A stretch of DNA of 64,000 nt from TMED27 sp963922705 (GTDB lineage: Bacteria > Pseudomonadota > Alphaproteobacteria > Micavibrionales > Micavibrionaceae), in the NCBI GenBank assembly GCA_963922705.1, contig CAWUJS010000001.1, positions 1 through 64,000 on the forward strand. The letters run 5' to 3'. The translations under genes were made by a program, and so were the position numbers. Shown here piece after piece: positions 52,445 through 61,750 of the stretch. Within the stretch, counting starts at the first letter, position 1, and each line of letters opens with the position of its first letter. The notes under the pieces were generated by a model. It was not told the origin of the DNA. It was given only the letters and a program-made list of their open reading frames with translations, and searched no databases.

Positions 52445-53684
52445 CTTCCCCAAACCCCTTTACACCGTCAGTATCAGCTTTTTTGCCTCTTTCGCGTTTT
52501 GATTTAGCCTGCTTCTTTTTGGGAAGTTCTTTGACAGAAGCATTTTTCTTTGCCTTGCTATTTGGCTGATCAAATTTTTGTGTAGTGATTTTGCCATCTA
52601 TCAGCTTTTCAATCGCCTCGACGAATTTTTCATCATCGCCTTGTGATGCAAAGCTCCATGCGCGACCATCCATCCCTGCCCGGCCTGTGCGCCCTATGCG
52701 ATGCACGTAATCATCGGCATTGAATGGGACATCATAGTTAAAGACGTGTGAGAGCCCCTGAACATCCAGTCCGCGTGCTGCGACATCGCTGCAGACTAAA
52801 AGGGTTATCTCGTCATTTTTAAAGGCTTCAAGGGTTTGCGTACGGGATTTTTGATCCATATCACCATGCATTTGTCCGACGCTAAAATCTTTGGATTTCA
52901 AAAACTTGGTTAAGTCGCCGATATCGCGTTTCCGGTTACAAAACACAAAGGCATTTTTAACATTTTCTGATTGAATTACCTTTAGCAGCGTTTCGCGCTT
53001 TTTAAGGCGATCACACCAGACTAAAAATTGTTCGACATTAGCAGAGGTGGATGCAGGCGGAGCAACAGAAACTTCTTTCGGATTACTTAAAAACTTCTCG
53101 GTCAGCTTTTTGATTTCCGGCTGCATGGTTGCAGAAAATAGTAATGTTTGACGTAACGGTGACAAGAGCGAGACGATTTTCTCAATGTCAGGGATAAAGC
53201 CCATATCGAGCATACGATCGGCTTCATCAATTACCAGAACCTTGATATCGGTCATGAGGATTTTACCGCGTTCAAACAGATCAAGGAGCCTGCCAGGTGT
53301 TGCGATCAAAACATCCGCCCCACGCTCTAAAATCTTGATCTGGTCATTCATGGATGAGCCGCCGGTCAACAAGACCTTTGAAAGATTATGATTCTTTCCG
53401 TAGGTGTCAAAATTCTCTGCGATTTGCGCGGCCAACTCCCGTGTTGGCGATAAAATTAAGGAGCGCGGCATACGTGCCTTTGCACGACCACCAGAGAGAA
53501 TATCAATCATTGGCAGGGTAAAGCTTGCAGTCTTACCTGTTCCCGTTTGCGCAAGACCCACGAGATCGCGCCCCATCAGTATAATAGGAATAGATGCTTC
53601 CTGAATCGGTGTAGGCTTTTCATAGCCGCAATCCGCAATGGCTTTGAGTGTCTCGGGGGACAGTCCTAAATCTTCGAAAGACAT
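52422..53684 (-). CDS. DEAD-box RNA helicase (RhlE-like)
   Basis: A 420-residue ATP-dependent RNA helicase. The Q motif is GYEKPTPIQ near residue 19-27, motif I AQTGTGKT near 45, motif II DEAD near 151, SAT near 184, and the C-terminal ARGLDVQGL and HRIGRTGRAG motifs near 300-330. The tail is Lys-rich (SKAKKNASVKELPKKKQAKSKRERGKK), ending GFGEDVPAFFG, a short motif common at the end of alphaproteobacterial RhlE proteins. It lies directly upstream of lptD. Confidence 0.95.
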   Translation of the reverse strand: MSFEDLGLSPETLKAIADCGYEKPTPIQEASIPIILMGRDLVGLAQTGTGKTASFTLPMIDILSGGRAKARMPRSLILSPTRELAAQIAENFDTYGKNHNLSKVLLTGGSSMNDQIKILERGADVLIATPGRLLDLFERGKILMTDIKVLVIDEADRMLDMGFIPDIEKIVSLLSPLRQTLLFSATMQPEIKKLTEKFLSNPKEVSVAPPASTSANVEQFLVWCDRLKKRETLLKVIQSENVKNAFVFCNRKRDIGDLTKFLKSKDFSVGQMHGDMDQKSRTQTLEAFKNDEITLLVCSDVAARGLDVQGLSHVFNYDVPFNADDYVHRIGRTGRAGMDGRAWSFASQGDDEKFVEAIEKLIDGKITTQKFDQPNSKAKKNASVKELPKKKQAKSKRERGKKADTDGVKGFGEDVPAFFG

Positions 53685-53789
53685 GAGAGATTAACTTGAT
53701 TTCCAGCTAGATTTACTTCAATTTTCATTATGCCCTAAGCAGTAGCGAATAACAGGGTTAAACGCAAGAATTTAAAAGGTTTCCCACAT

Positions 53790-54743
53790 ATGAGTTTAAA
53801 TATCGCCATTCAAATGGATCCGCCATCAAGCATTAGCCCGGAAAAAGATTCAACTTATGCGTTGGGGCTAGAGGCGCAAAAACGCGGACACAAATTGACG
53901 TATTATAACGCGGATAGCTTGAAATTGAAAAACGGTGTTGTAAATGCAGAGTGCAGTCTGCTGACCTTTTATGATGATAAAACGCACCATTTTGAACTGA
54001 GCTCATTTTCAAAAATTGCTTTAAAAGAGTTTGATATCATATTGATACGCAATGATTTTAATGATCCTTTGAGCTATAATTCAATGACCCACATATTGGA
54101 TCACCTGGCACAGGATACCTTGGTGTTGAACAATCCCACAGGCGTTCGTGAGTCCCCTGAAAAAATACTTATTACCCATTTCCCTGAGCTTGCTCCGCAA
54201 ACGCTGATCACGCGTAATCTGGATGATATCCGACATTTTGCAGGTGAGATCGGTGATTTGATTATTAAGCCTTTAAACGGTTTTGGCGGGATGGGTGTTT
54301 ATCATATAAAACAAGGCGATCCTAATCTATCGTCTGTTTATGAAATGCTTTGCGCCCTTCATAGTGAGCCTTTTGTTATTCAGGAATACCTGCCGGATAT
54401 CCAAAAGGGTGATAAGCGGATTATTGTGGTTGAAGGAGACCCCATCGCGGCGCTGCTTCGCGTCCCTGCCAAAGCTTCTGCGCGGGCGAATTTAGCCGCA
54501 GGCGGCAGCGCGGAAATCGGTGAGATCACTGAACGGGACAAGGAAATCTGCGCGGCGCTTAAACCGGAATTGATTAAAAGAGGTCTGGTTTTTGTCGGGC
54601 TGGATGTAATTGGTAACTATGTAACGGAAATAAATTCCAAATCCCCAACCGGGCTTCAACATATCCATCAATTACAAGGGCTTAATTGCGCAGAGCAGAT
54701 ATGGGATGCTTATGAAGCGCGGTATGATGCGTTCAAACATTAA
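53790..54743 (+). CDS. gshB: Glutathione synthetase
   Basis: A 317-residue ATP-grasp ligase that joins gamma-glutamylcysteine and glycine. It starts MSLNIAIQMDPPSSISPEKDSTYALGLEAQKRGH, and has IIKPLNGFGGMGVYHI near residue 158, the EYLPDIQKGDKRIIVVEGDPIAA block near 200 and the metal-binding EINSKSPTGLQ near 285. The TAA stop shares the palindrome TTAA (54740-54743) with the TAA of the convergent gene. Confidence 0.97.
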   Translation: MSLNIAIQMDPPSSISPEKDSTYALGLEAQKRGHKLTYYNADSLKLKNGVVNAECSLLTFYDDKTHHFELSSFSKIALKEFDIILIRNDFNDPLSYNSMTHILDHLAQDTLVLNNPTGVRESPEKILITHFPELAPQTLITRNLDDIRHFAGEIGDLIIKPLNGFGGMGVYHIKQGDPNLSSVYEMLCALHSEPFVIQEYLPDIQKGDKRIIVVEGDPIAALLRVPAKASARANLAAGGSAEIGEITERDKEICAALKPELIKRGLVFVGLDVIGNYVTEINSKSPTGLQHIHQLQGLNCAEQIWDAYEARYDAFKH

Positions 54744-55207
54744 TGCGCGTGATTGTGATCATGCGCCGCATGTGAATTCGTTTGCGTGACTTCATGCGCG
54801 CTGTGATCATGCCCATGATGCTCATCCATCGGACGATGGACTAGAAAATAAATACTGACATTAACGACAAACAAAAAAGTCGCAATTTTTAGAATCTTCT
54901 CAGCGCTTTTTTTGCGGGGAGCGCATATCTCGTGATCGGGCCCCATGCTCTCGCAATCAATCTTTTGTGCGTAATCATGCAATAGCCACCCTACGAAAAT
55001 GACCAGCCCAGACGCTATGATAATGGGGATTTCCCAGTCATGAATGAGATCATGCATGAAATCAATACCTGGCGGTACTGCGCCAATCACACCAAGCCCG
55101 ACCAGTAAACTTAACAAGCTGAAAATAGTCGGAAGTACACAGCAAAAAATGTGGCTGGCTTCTGTTGCCAATGCTGTGTAGTTGATTACTTTTTCAAGTT
55201 TTTGCAT
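54740..55207 (-). CDS. MerC-like membrane protein with a His-rich tail
   Basis: A 155-residue protein with four likely transmembrane segments. The N-terminal region has SHIFCCVLPTIFSLLSLLVGLG, with a Cys-Cys pair in a membrane helix as in MerC-domain heavy-metal transporters. A loop holds further Cys (KIDCESMGPDHEICAPRKK). The C-terminus, about 30 residues, is packed with His in HHGHDH- and HDHNHAH-type runs that should bind Zn, Ni or Co. It may handle a metal, which ion is unknown. It is convergent with gshB. Confidence 0.7.
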   Translation of the reverse strand: MQKLEKVINYTALATEASHIFCCVLPTIFSLLSLLVGLGVIGAVPPGIDFMHDLIHDWEIPIIIASGLVIFVGWLLHDYAQKIDCESMGPDHEICAPRKKSAEKILKIATFLFVVNVSIYFLVHRPMDEHHGHDHSAHEVTQTNSHAAHDHNHAH

Positions 55208-55249
55208 GTCTGATTTTTATATTATGACAGACAAAAATACAAGCAGAAA

Positions 55250-57028
55250 CTACAGTGCTATTTCATTTGCAAAAGCGCCGTCTTTAATGTGCATTTCCGC
55301 TTTTTCCACACCAGACCAGTTATCAATTTTTAGATTCCCCACGAGATCAAATGATGCTGTTTTATCTTTTAGAAGCGCATCACCTAAATCTGTTCCAACG
55401 GCTTTGAAGGCCATCGCTTTCATCCATGTGCCGCCTTCCCAATCAGAAATCATGACACGAATATGCGCCTCCCCAACAATATCGGCTCTATGGATACGAA
55501 TATTTTGAAAGAGAAATAAAGGCTCGGGATACTCTTGCCCGAACGGGCCGATGCTATCTTGAAAGAGATGAATTAACTTTGGGGTTGCACCGCGCACCGT
55601 TAAAACGCCGTCAAGCTGCGTGATTACATTAGGATCAGTATTTTTCATCTGCTTTTCAATATGAGTGTTCAGGAAATCACGAAACGCCTCGATTTGTGAG
55701 GCAGTAACAGTAAACCCGCCAGCCATGGCATGGCCACCTCCCTTTGTAATTAAGCCACCATTGCGCGCATCAATAAAAGCCTCGGCGATATGGATACCAG
55801 GGATGCTTCGCCCTGAACCACGCCCTTCGCCGTTTTCTAAAGCAACAACAACGGCGGGCTTACCGAATTTATCCTTGAGCCGTCCGGCCACAAGGCCGCT
55901 AAGCCCCTGATGAAAATTCTCGCTTGCTGCGAAAATAATGGGGTTTTGATCGAGGCCTTCCGCTTCTACTTGCGCTAATGCCTCACGTTCCATCTCACTC
56001 TGTAAGGCTTTGCGCCTATCGTTACAATCATTAAGCACCCATGCGATTTCATTCGCACGCGCCGGATCATTGGTGGATAATAGTTCCGCACCTAAATCCG
56101 ATTTATGTACGCGTGATCCTGCATTGATTCTTGGCCCTAAAATGAACCCTGCATGATAGGGCTGTAACGGGTCATTGATTTTTGAGACACCAATAAGCTC
56201 TTTTAAACCAATATTTTTGGTGTTCTGCATAATATCAAAACCGCGCCGCACAAATAGGCGATTAAGCCCCAGCAAAGGTACCATATCGCAAACCGTTCCC
56301 AGCGCGACAAGGTCAAGCCACGCCATTAAAAGCGGCTTATCAATACCGTTATCAGTAAAAAAATTATCGCTGCGTAATTTGTTATTGATCGCGATTACCG
56401 CCATAAAGGTCACACCAACAGCGGCGAGGACATCAAGGCCGCTATCATCATCTTTGCGTTTTGGATTAATGACATGTTTCGCCGCGGGCAAAGCATCTTC
56501 GGCTTCATGGTGATCGAGGATAACAATATCAAGCCCCATATCTGCACCGGCTTGCACCGTCTCAAAGGCTGTCGTACCACAATCAAGCAGAAACAAAATT
56601 TCCGCACCATCATCGCGTAATTTTTGCAGCGCCGCTTCATTTGGGCCATAGCCTTCAGTCAGACGACCCGGAATATAAATCGGTGCATCGATGCCGCAAT
56701 GTTTTAAAAACCGGTACATCAGCGCAGAAGATGTTGCGCCATCCACATCAAAATCCCCAAAGATTGCAAATTTTTTGCCTTCACCGATTGCTGTCGCAAT
56801 CTCAGTTGCCATCGCTTCCATACCAGCCATGATAAAGGGGCTTGGGAGGTGGTCTTTGAAGGTGGGCTTCAGAAATGCCGCGATTTTATCCTGCGCAATG
56901 CCCCGCCCCGCGAGCATCCTCGCCGCTATTTCCGGGAGATCATGCGTCCGCGCTATCTGCTCTATTGCGGATAAGTCAAAATCGGGCAATTCCCAACTGG
57001 CTTTATTGAAAGAAAGTGAGTTTGACAT
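55250..57028 (-). CDS. recJ: Single-stranded-DNA-specific exonuclease RecJ
   Basis: A 592-residue 5'-3' exonuclease of the DHH family. The metal-binding motifs DFDVDGATSSAL near residue 93, LDCGTTA near 148, and ILDHHEAEDALP near 170 are present, with the GGGHAMAGGFTV DHHA1 motif near 442. It follows glpX by 17 bases, so hom-glpX-recJ may be one unit. Confidence 0.97.
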   Translation of the reverse strand: MSNSLSFNKASWELPDFDLSAIEQIARTHDLPEIAARMLAGRGIAQDKIAAFLKPTFKDHLPSPFIMAGMEAMATEIATAIGEGKKFAIFGDFDVDGATSSALMYRFLKHCGIDAPIYIPGRLTEGYGPNEAALQKLRDDGAEILFLLDCGTTAFETVQAGADMGLDIVILDHHEAEDALPAAKHVINPKRKDDDSGLDVLAAVGVTFMAVIAINNKLRSDNFFTDNGIDKPLLMAWLDLVALGTVCDMVPLLGLNRLFVRRGFDIMQNTKNIGLKELIGVSKINDPLQPYHAGFILGPRINAGSRVHKSDLGAELLSTNDPARANEIAWVLNDCNDRRKALQSEMEREALAQVEAEGLDQNPIIFAASENFHQGLSGLVAGRLKDKFGKPAVVVALENGEGRGSGRSIPGIHIAEAFIDARNGGLITKGGGHAMAGGFTVTASQIEAFRDFLNTHIEKQMKNTDPNVITQLDGVLTVRGATPKLIHLFQDSIGPFGQEYPEPLFLFQNIRIHRADIVGEAHIRVMISDWEGGTWMKAMAFKAVGTDLGDALLKDKTASFDLVGNLKIDNWSGVEKAEMHIKDGAFANEIAL

Positions 57029-57045
57029 AAAGCAAGAGCAATCGC

Positions 57046-58062
57046 TTATATATTCTTAATCCAGTTCTTACGCTCGAAATTATGCGTTGCTTCAACGCGG
57101 CGGACAGTGCCGGATTTGGAACGCATCACGATGGATGAAGTCTTTGCTCCGCCTGCATATCGGCGGACACCACGTAGCATAGAACCATCCGTTACGCCCG
57201 TCGCGGCAAACATGACATTGCCGGGCTTTGCAAGATCGTCTGTTGTGTAAATTGCATTCAGATCGGTAATCCCCCATTTCTCAGCGCGCTCGCGCTCAAT
57301 ATCTGTATGAAAAACCAGACGCCCGAGCATTGCACCGCCTGTACATTGAAGCGCCGCCGCCGCCAGCACACCTTCCGGTGCGCCGCCATTACCAACATAA
57401 AGATCAATCCCTGTGTCAGCCTCGGTGGTTGCGATCACGGCGGAAACATCACCATCGCCTATCAGGTTAATCCGTGCGCCTGCTGCACGCACGCCAGCAA
57501 TAAGGTCTTCGTGACGGGGGCGATCAAGGATACAAACGGTTAGCTCGCCAACTTTTGCGCCTTTTTCTTTCGCTAATTTTTCAAGCACATCACTAATAGG
57601 CGCATCAAGATCCAAAATATTGGGATCAATACCCGGCCCTACTGCGATTTTATCCATATAAGTATCCGGCGCATTCAAAAAGCCGCCTTCATCTGTCATC
57701 GCAACAACCGCCAGCGCATTTGGCCCGCCCGATGCTGTAATATCCGTACCTTCCAAAGGATCCAGTGCGATATCGATCTTTGGCCCTTTGCCATCGCCAA
57801 CCTCTTCACCGATATAAAGCATTGGCGCTTCATCGCGTTCACCCTCGCCGATTACAATCCGCCCCTGAATATGCAGAGAATTCAGCGCATCGCGCATTGC
57901 ATCAACCGCAACCTGATCGGCGGCGACCTTATCACCGCGCCCGACTTGGTTGGATGCTGCCAAGGCTGCGGCTTCTGTGACGCGCACAACTTCCAATGCT
58001 AAGTTTCGATCCATAAAGGCATCAAGTTCGCTCATATTCTCTACTTTCTGTGGTTGTCCCAT
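57046..58062 (-). CDS. glpX: Fructose-1,6-bisphosphatase, class II
   Basis: A 338-residue gluconeogenic phosphatase. Metal-binding blocks IGEGERDEAPMLYIGEEVG near residues 71-89 and ALDPLEGTD near 97-105 are present, plus NGGAPEGVLAAAAL near 215. The ATG at 58062 has GAGG upstream; an ATG nine codons in (58035) is possible. A palindromic repeat lies in the spacer to the upstream hom gene. Confidence 0.96.
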   Translation of the reverse strand: MGQPQKVENMSELDAFMDRNLALEVVRVTEAAALAASNQVGRGDKVAADQVAVDAMRDALNSLHIQGRIVIGEGERDEAPMLYIGEEVGDGKGPKIDIALDPLEGTDITASGGPNALAVVAMTDEGGFLNAPDTYMDKIAVGPGIDPNILDLDAPISDVLEKLAKEKGAKVGELTVCILDRPRHEDLIAGVRAAGARINLIGDGDVSAVIATTEADTGIDLYVGNGGAPEGVLAAAALQCTGGAMLGRLVFHTDIERERAEKWGITDLNAIYTTDDLAKPGNVMFAATGVTDGSMLRGVRRYAGGAKTSSIVMRSKSGTVRRVEATHNFERKNWIKNI

Positions 58063-58096
58063 GTTTATATTTCCTCTTCATTTGTTATTTATAACT

Positions 58097-58166
58097 GTCA
58101 TTTCGAGAAAAGCGAGAAATTCCCCTAATTATTATGAGATCCCTCCGCTTAAGCGTTCGGGATGAC
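58097..58166. repeat. Palindromic GTCATTTCGAG...GGGATGAC element
   Basis: A 70-base element between hom and glpX with GTCAT/ATGAC ends and internal GAGATCCCTCCGC...GCGTTCGGGATGAC. Its left end is the same type as element B in purL. Confidence 0.8.
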
Positions 58167-58178
58167 ATCGCTTTACTG

Positions 58179-59474
58179 TTAATTCAATTCTTCAATCCGC
58201 ATCAGGCAAGGCTCATTGCTGACGCATTCTAGTTCTTTTATCTGATCACAGGCTGCTTTGATAGAAGCCTGCTTCGCCTCATGTGTTGTCATCACAAGCG
58301 CAACGGGTGCTTCAGGGTCGCGGCCATGTTGAATAAAGCTTTCGATCGATACATCATGATCGCGCAGGATTGCAGAAACATCTGCAATCACGCCGGGTTT
58401 ATCCAAAACTTCAAGCCTTAAATAATAACGGCTAACCGTTTCGCCCAAATCAATCCATGCCGGGTCTTTCAAATCATTAGCAGGAATGCCGAATGTCGGG
58501 ATATCAGTACCCCGCGCCAGATCAATAATATCGGATAAAACAGAAGATGCCGTTGGCCCCTCCCCTGCCCCGCGCCCAACCAAAAGGCCACTATCGACAA
58601 AATCGCCCTCAACCTGAACCGCGTTAAAAACACCTTCGACAGCGCCAATACGGCTATTGATAGGAACGAGGCAAGGCTCTAGCACTTGCATAACCTTGCC
58701 GTTTAGTTTACGCGCAATGCCCAGTAATTTTATGCGGTAGCCAAGCTCTGTGGCAAAAGAAATATCAACCGATGTAATATGACGAATACCGGTCATCTGC
58801 AAGGATTTAAAATCCGGTTTTGTGCCGAAAGCAATCGCCGCGAGCAAAGCAAGCTTATGCCCCGCATCATCACCATCCACATCAAAGGAAGGGTCAGCCT
58901 CCGCATAGCCCAAATCCTGTGCTTCTTTGAGAATATCGGCGAAATCACGTCCGGTTTCCCGCATTGCCGTCAGGATATAATTGGATGTACCGTTTAATAT
59001 CCCGAAGACGGCTTGAATATCATTACCTGCAAACCCTTCGCGCAAGGCTTTCACAATGGGAATACCGCCCGCTATCGCGGCCTCATAAGCAAGGGCGACA
59101 TCGTTTGTTTCAGCAATTTGCGCAAGCTCCGCACCGTGATGCGCAAGCAATGCTTTATTGGCGGTAATGACATGCTTGCCCTTGGATAAAGAATTTTTAA
59201 CCAGATTAAGCGCAAGCCCCTCTGAGCCACCAATCATTTCAACGACACAATCAATGGAATTGCTATTGGCAAGGTCTTCGGCATGATCAACCCAGTCATA
59301 GCCGGACAGATCAACGCCGCGATCTTTGTTGCGATCTTTGGCAGATACACTGATAATTTCAACAGGCCGCCCGGCACGTGCCGCCAAAACGTCGCCATGT
59401 TGCTGGATGTTTTTGACAACACCCGCGCCGACTGTTCCTAATCCCGCTATGCCTAAACGAAACGCATTACTCAT
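58179..59474 (-). CDS. hom: Homoserine dehydrogenase
   Basis: A 431-residue NAD(P)-dependent enzyme of the threonine/methionine branch. The nucleotide-binding GIAGLGTVGAGVV is at residues 8-20, the catalytic region includes GILNGTSNYILTAM near 162 and EADPSFDVDGDDAGHKLALLAAI near 195-217, and residues about 350-430 are an ACT domain (DKPGVIADVSAILRDHDVSIESFIQHG) that suggests allosteric feedback by threonine. It is the first gene of the hom-glpX-recJ set. Confidence 0.97.
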   Translation of the reverse strand: MSNAFRLGIAGLGTVGAGVVKNIQQHGDVLAARAGRPVEIISVSAKDRNKDRGVDLSGYDWVDHAEDLANSNSIDCVVEMIGGSEGLALNLVKNSLSKGKHVITANKALLAHHGAELAQIAETNDVALAYEAAIAGGIPIVKALREGFAGNDIQAVFGILNGTSNYILTAMRETGRDFADILKEAQDLGYAEADPSFDVDGDDAGHKLALLAAIAFGTKPDFKSLQMTGIRHITSVDISFATELGYRIKLLGIARKLNGKVMQVLEPCLVPINSRIGAVEGVFNAVQVEGDFVDSGLLVGRGAGEGPTASSVLSDIIDLARGTDIPTFGIPANDLKDPAWIDLGETVSRYYLRLEVLDKPGVIADVSAILRDHDVSIESFIQHGRDPEAPVALVMTTHEAKQASIKAACDQIKELECVSNEPCLMRIEELN

Positions 59475-59505
59475 ATTTTGTTTTTCCTTATTCTTAAATA
59501 GTTGC

Positions 59506-59838
59506 CTAAGGTTTTAATGTCTTTTGCATTGGAATATCAATTGGATAAATCTCCACACCTGGATTCATCACCAAGCCCTTGCTTTGAGAAGGCTCCGGTT
59601 GATCTAGTGGCGTAAAATTATTCTCCGCAGACTGTCCATCTAAATCGAGGTTATATATCTCAATACTGCCTTTTGATTTCTGGTAAATAACATTTTCAAC
59701 AGCAAATTCGTCAGAACCATAGGTGTCCGACTCAAGCCCTTCTGATGTTACCTCTATGGTCTCTTCAGTGTTGAAATATGAACAAGAAGCCAGTAACAGG
59801 ACAGACATACAAATTCCAATAGATTTTAAATTTTTCAT
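59506..59838 (-). CDS. Small lipoprotein of unknown function
   Basis: A 110-residue protein with a lipoprotein signal peptide: LLLASC places the lipidated Cys at residue 19. The mature part is acidic and Ser/Glu-rich with Pro/Gln (LDQPEPSQSKG) near the end. The family is not recognised. It lies 31 bases upstream of hom and divergent from phaC. Confidence 0.75.
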   Translation of the reverse strand: MKNLKSIGICMSVLLLASCSYFNTEETIEVTSEGLESDTYGSDEFAVENVIYQKSKGSIEIYNLDLDGQSAENNFTPLDQPEPSQSKGLVMNPGVEIYPIDIPMQKTLKP

Positions 59839-59901
59839 TGTATTCTCTTTTTTTTATTGCAAGCTTATATTAAGCATTTCAGAACGCTAGGAAAGCAAAA
59901 T

Positions 59902-61722
59902 ATGTCACAAAAGCAAAACGCAGCACAAAAACAAAATATTGCAGCTGAAGAAGAGCAATTTCAGCCACTTGACCCTATTGCATTCTCACACAGTATGGCT
60001 GCAGCTTATGAGCGCGCCAGACCGATTATAGAAGAGTTTATTGAAAAGCAAGCTGAGGAAGGCGTTCAGCTGGATTTCGACCCCTTAAATATCAGTGAAA
60101 GCTATACAGAATTCCTGGAGAGCTTTTGGAGTAACCCGGAGCAATTTTGGGAGCTGCAAGTAGAGTATTGGCAGAAAAATATGGAATTGTGGCAGGAAAG
60201 CACGCTCAAATTCATGGGAGAAGACGCAAAGTCAATCATTGAACCACAGGCTGGTGACAGACGTTTTAAAGCCCAGGAATGGCAGGAGAGCGCTCTATTT
60301 GACTTTATTAAGCAATCCTATCTTCTGACCTGTGAATGGATGGATAAATCTGTACGCAGTGCTCAAGATCTGGATGACATGAAAAAGCAAAAACTGGCAT
60401 TCTCAACACAGCTTTTTGCAAACGCCCTTTCTCCAACTAATTTTGCAATGACAAATCCTGATGTCATTAAAGAGACAATGAAAACAGGTGGGGAAAACCT
60501 GATTAAGGGGTTTGAAAACCTGATTGAAGATTTGCAGCGCGGGGACGGAACGCTCAAAATCAGCACAACAGACTATAACGCTTTTAAACTCGGCGAGAAT
60601 ATTGCGACCACCAGAGGAAGTGTTATTTACAAAAATGACCTGATAGAGCTTATTCAATATGAAGCTACAACCAAGGATGTTTTCAAACGCCCTCTACTCA
60701 TTATACCGCCCTGGATCAATAAATATTACATTCTGGATCTTCGTGAAGATAACTCATTTATCAAATGGGCTGTCGAACAAGGTCATACTGTTTTTGTTAT
60801 TTCATGGGCAAATCCGGATAAAGAGCTCGCGCAAAAGCAATTTGAAGATTACATGCATGAAGGCGTGATTGCAGCGCTTGATGAGATAGAGAAAATCACA
60901 GGGGAACCGGATGTTAATGCTATTGGATATTGCCTTGGCGGCACATTGCTAACCATAACCCTTGCCTATCTAAAAGCACATCAGCAGGAAAAACGCATTG
61001 CATCCGCAACTTTCTTTACCACCCTGATGGATTTCACACATGCAGGCGATCTCAAATTATTCATGGATGATGAGCAGCTCAAGCTTATGGATCGTCAGAT
61101 GGAAGAATCGGGTGTTCTCGATGGCAAGCATTTGCAACAAACATTTAGCCTGTTACGCGCCAATGACCTGATATGGTCTTTTGTCATTAACAATTACCTA
61201 CTCGGCAAAGAGCCTTTTCCTTTTGATCTCTTGTATTGGAATGATGATTCCACCAATATGCCCGCTGCAATGCATAGTTTTTATCTGCGCAAGCTTTACC
61301 GCGATAATCTATTGGTAAAGCCAAACGGCATATCCATGAAAGGAACACCGATTGATATATCAAAAGTCAAAACACCGTCTTATTTCCTATCAACGCGTGA
61401 AGATCACATAGCGCCGTGGCGCGCAACTTACGCCGGGACGCAATTGCTAGGCGGGGAGAAACAATTTACGCTCGCCGCATCTGGTCACATCGCAGGTGTT
61501 ATTAACCCACCGGTTAAAAATAAATATTGCTATTGGACTTCACAAAAAACGCCAAAATTACCGGATGACTGGATGAAGAGCACGACCGAAAAGCATGGAT
61601 CATGGTGGCCACATTGGCAGGAATGGATAGCAAAACTTTCAGTTGAAAAAACAGCAGCACGGGCAATTCAAAAGCCTTTAGAAGCTGCGCCAGGTTCCTA
61701 CGTTAAGAAAAAAGCTGCATAA
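59902..61722 (+). CDS. phaC: Class I poly(3-hydroxyalkanoate) synthase
   Basis: A 606-residue enzyme that polymerises (R)-3-hydroxyacyl-CoA into storage polyester. The lipase-like box GYCLGG puts the active Cys at residue 344; the Asp is in STREDHIAPW near 500 and the His in SGHIAGVINPP near 529. The N-terminal region (PIIEEFIEKQ...) is of class I type. ATG 59902 with AGGAAAG upstream is preferred to a TTG at 59857. There are no phaA/phaB genes in the window. Confidence 0.96.
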   Translation: MSQKQNAAQKQNIAAEEEQFQPLDPIAFSHSMAAAYERARPIIEEFIEKQAEEGVQLDFDPLNISESYTEFLESFWSNPEQFWELQVEYWQKNMELWQESTLKFMGEDAKSIIEPQAGDRRFKAQEWQESALFDFIKQSYLLTCEWMDKSVRSAQDLDDMKKQKLAFSTQLFANALSPTNFAMTNPDVIKETMKTGGENLIKGFENLIEDLQRGDGTLKISTTDYNAFKLGENIATTRGSVIYKNDLIELIQYEATTKDVFKRPLLIIPPWINKYYILDLREDNSFIKWAVEQGHTVFVISWANPDKELAQKQFEDYMHEGVIAALDEIEKITGEPDVNAIGYCLGGTLLTITLAYLKAHQQEKRIASATFFTTLMDFTHAGDLKLFMDDEQLKLMDRQMEESGVLDGKHLQQTFSLLRANDLIWSFVINNYLLGKEPFPFDLLYWNDDSTNMPAAMHSFYLRKLYRDNLLVKPNGISMKGTPIDISKVKTPSYFLSTREDHIAPWRATYAGTQLLGGEKQFTLAASGHIAGVINPPVKNKYCYWTSQKTPKLPDDWMKSTTEKHGSWWPHWQEWIAKLSVEKTAARAIQKPLEAAPGSYVKKKAA

Positions 61723-61750
61723 GCCTTTTAAAATCTGATAAAATTTTAAG

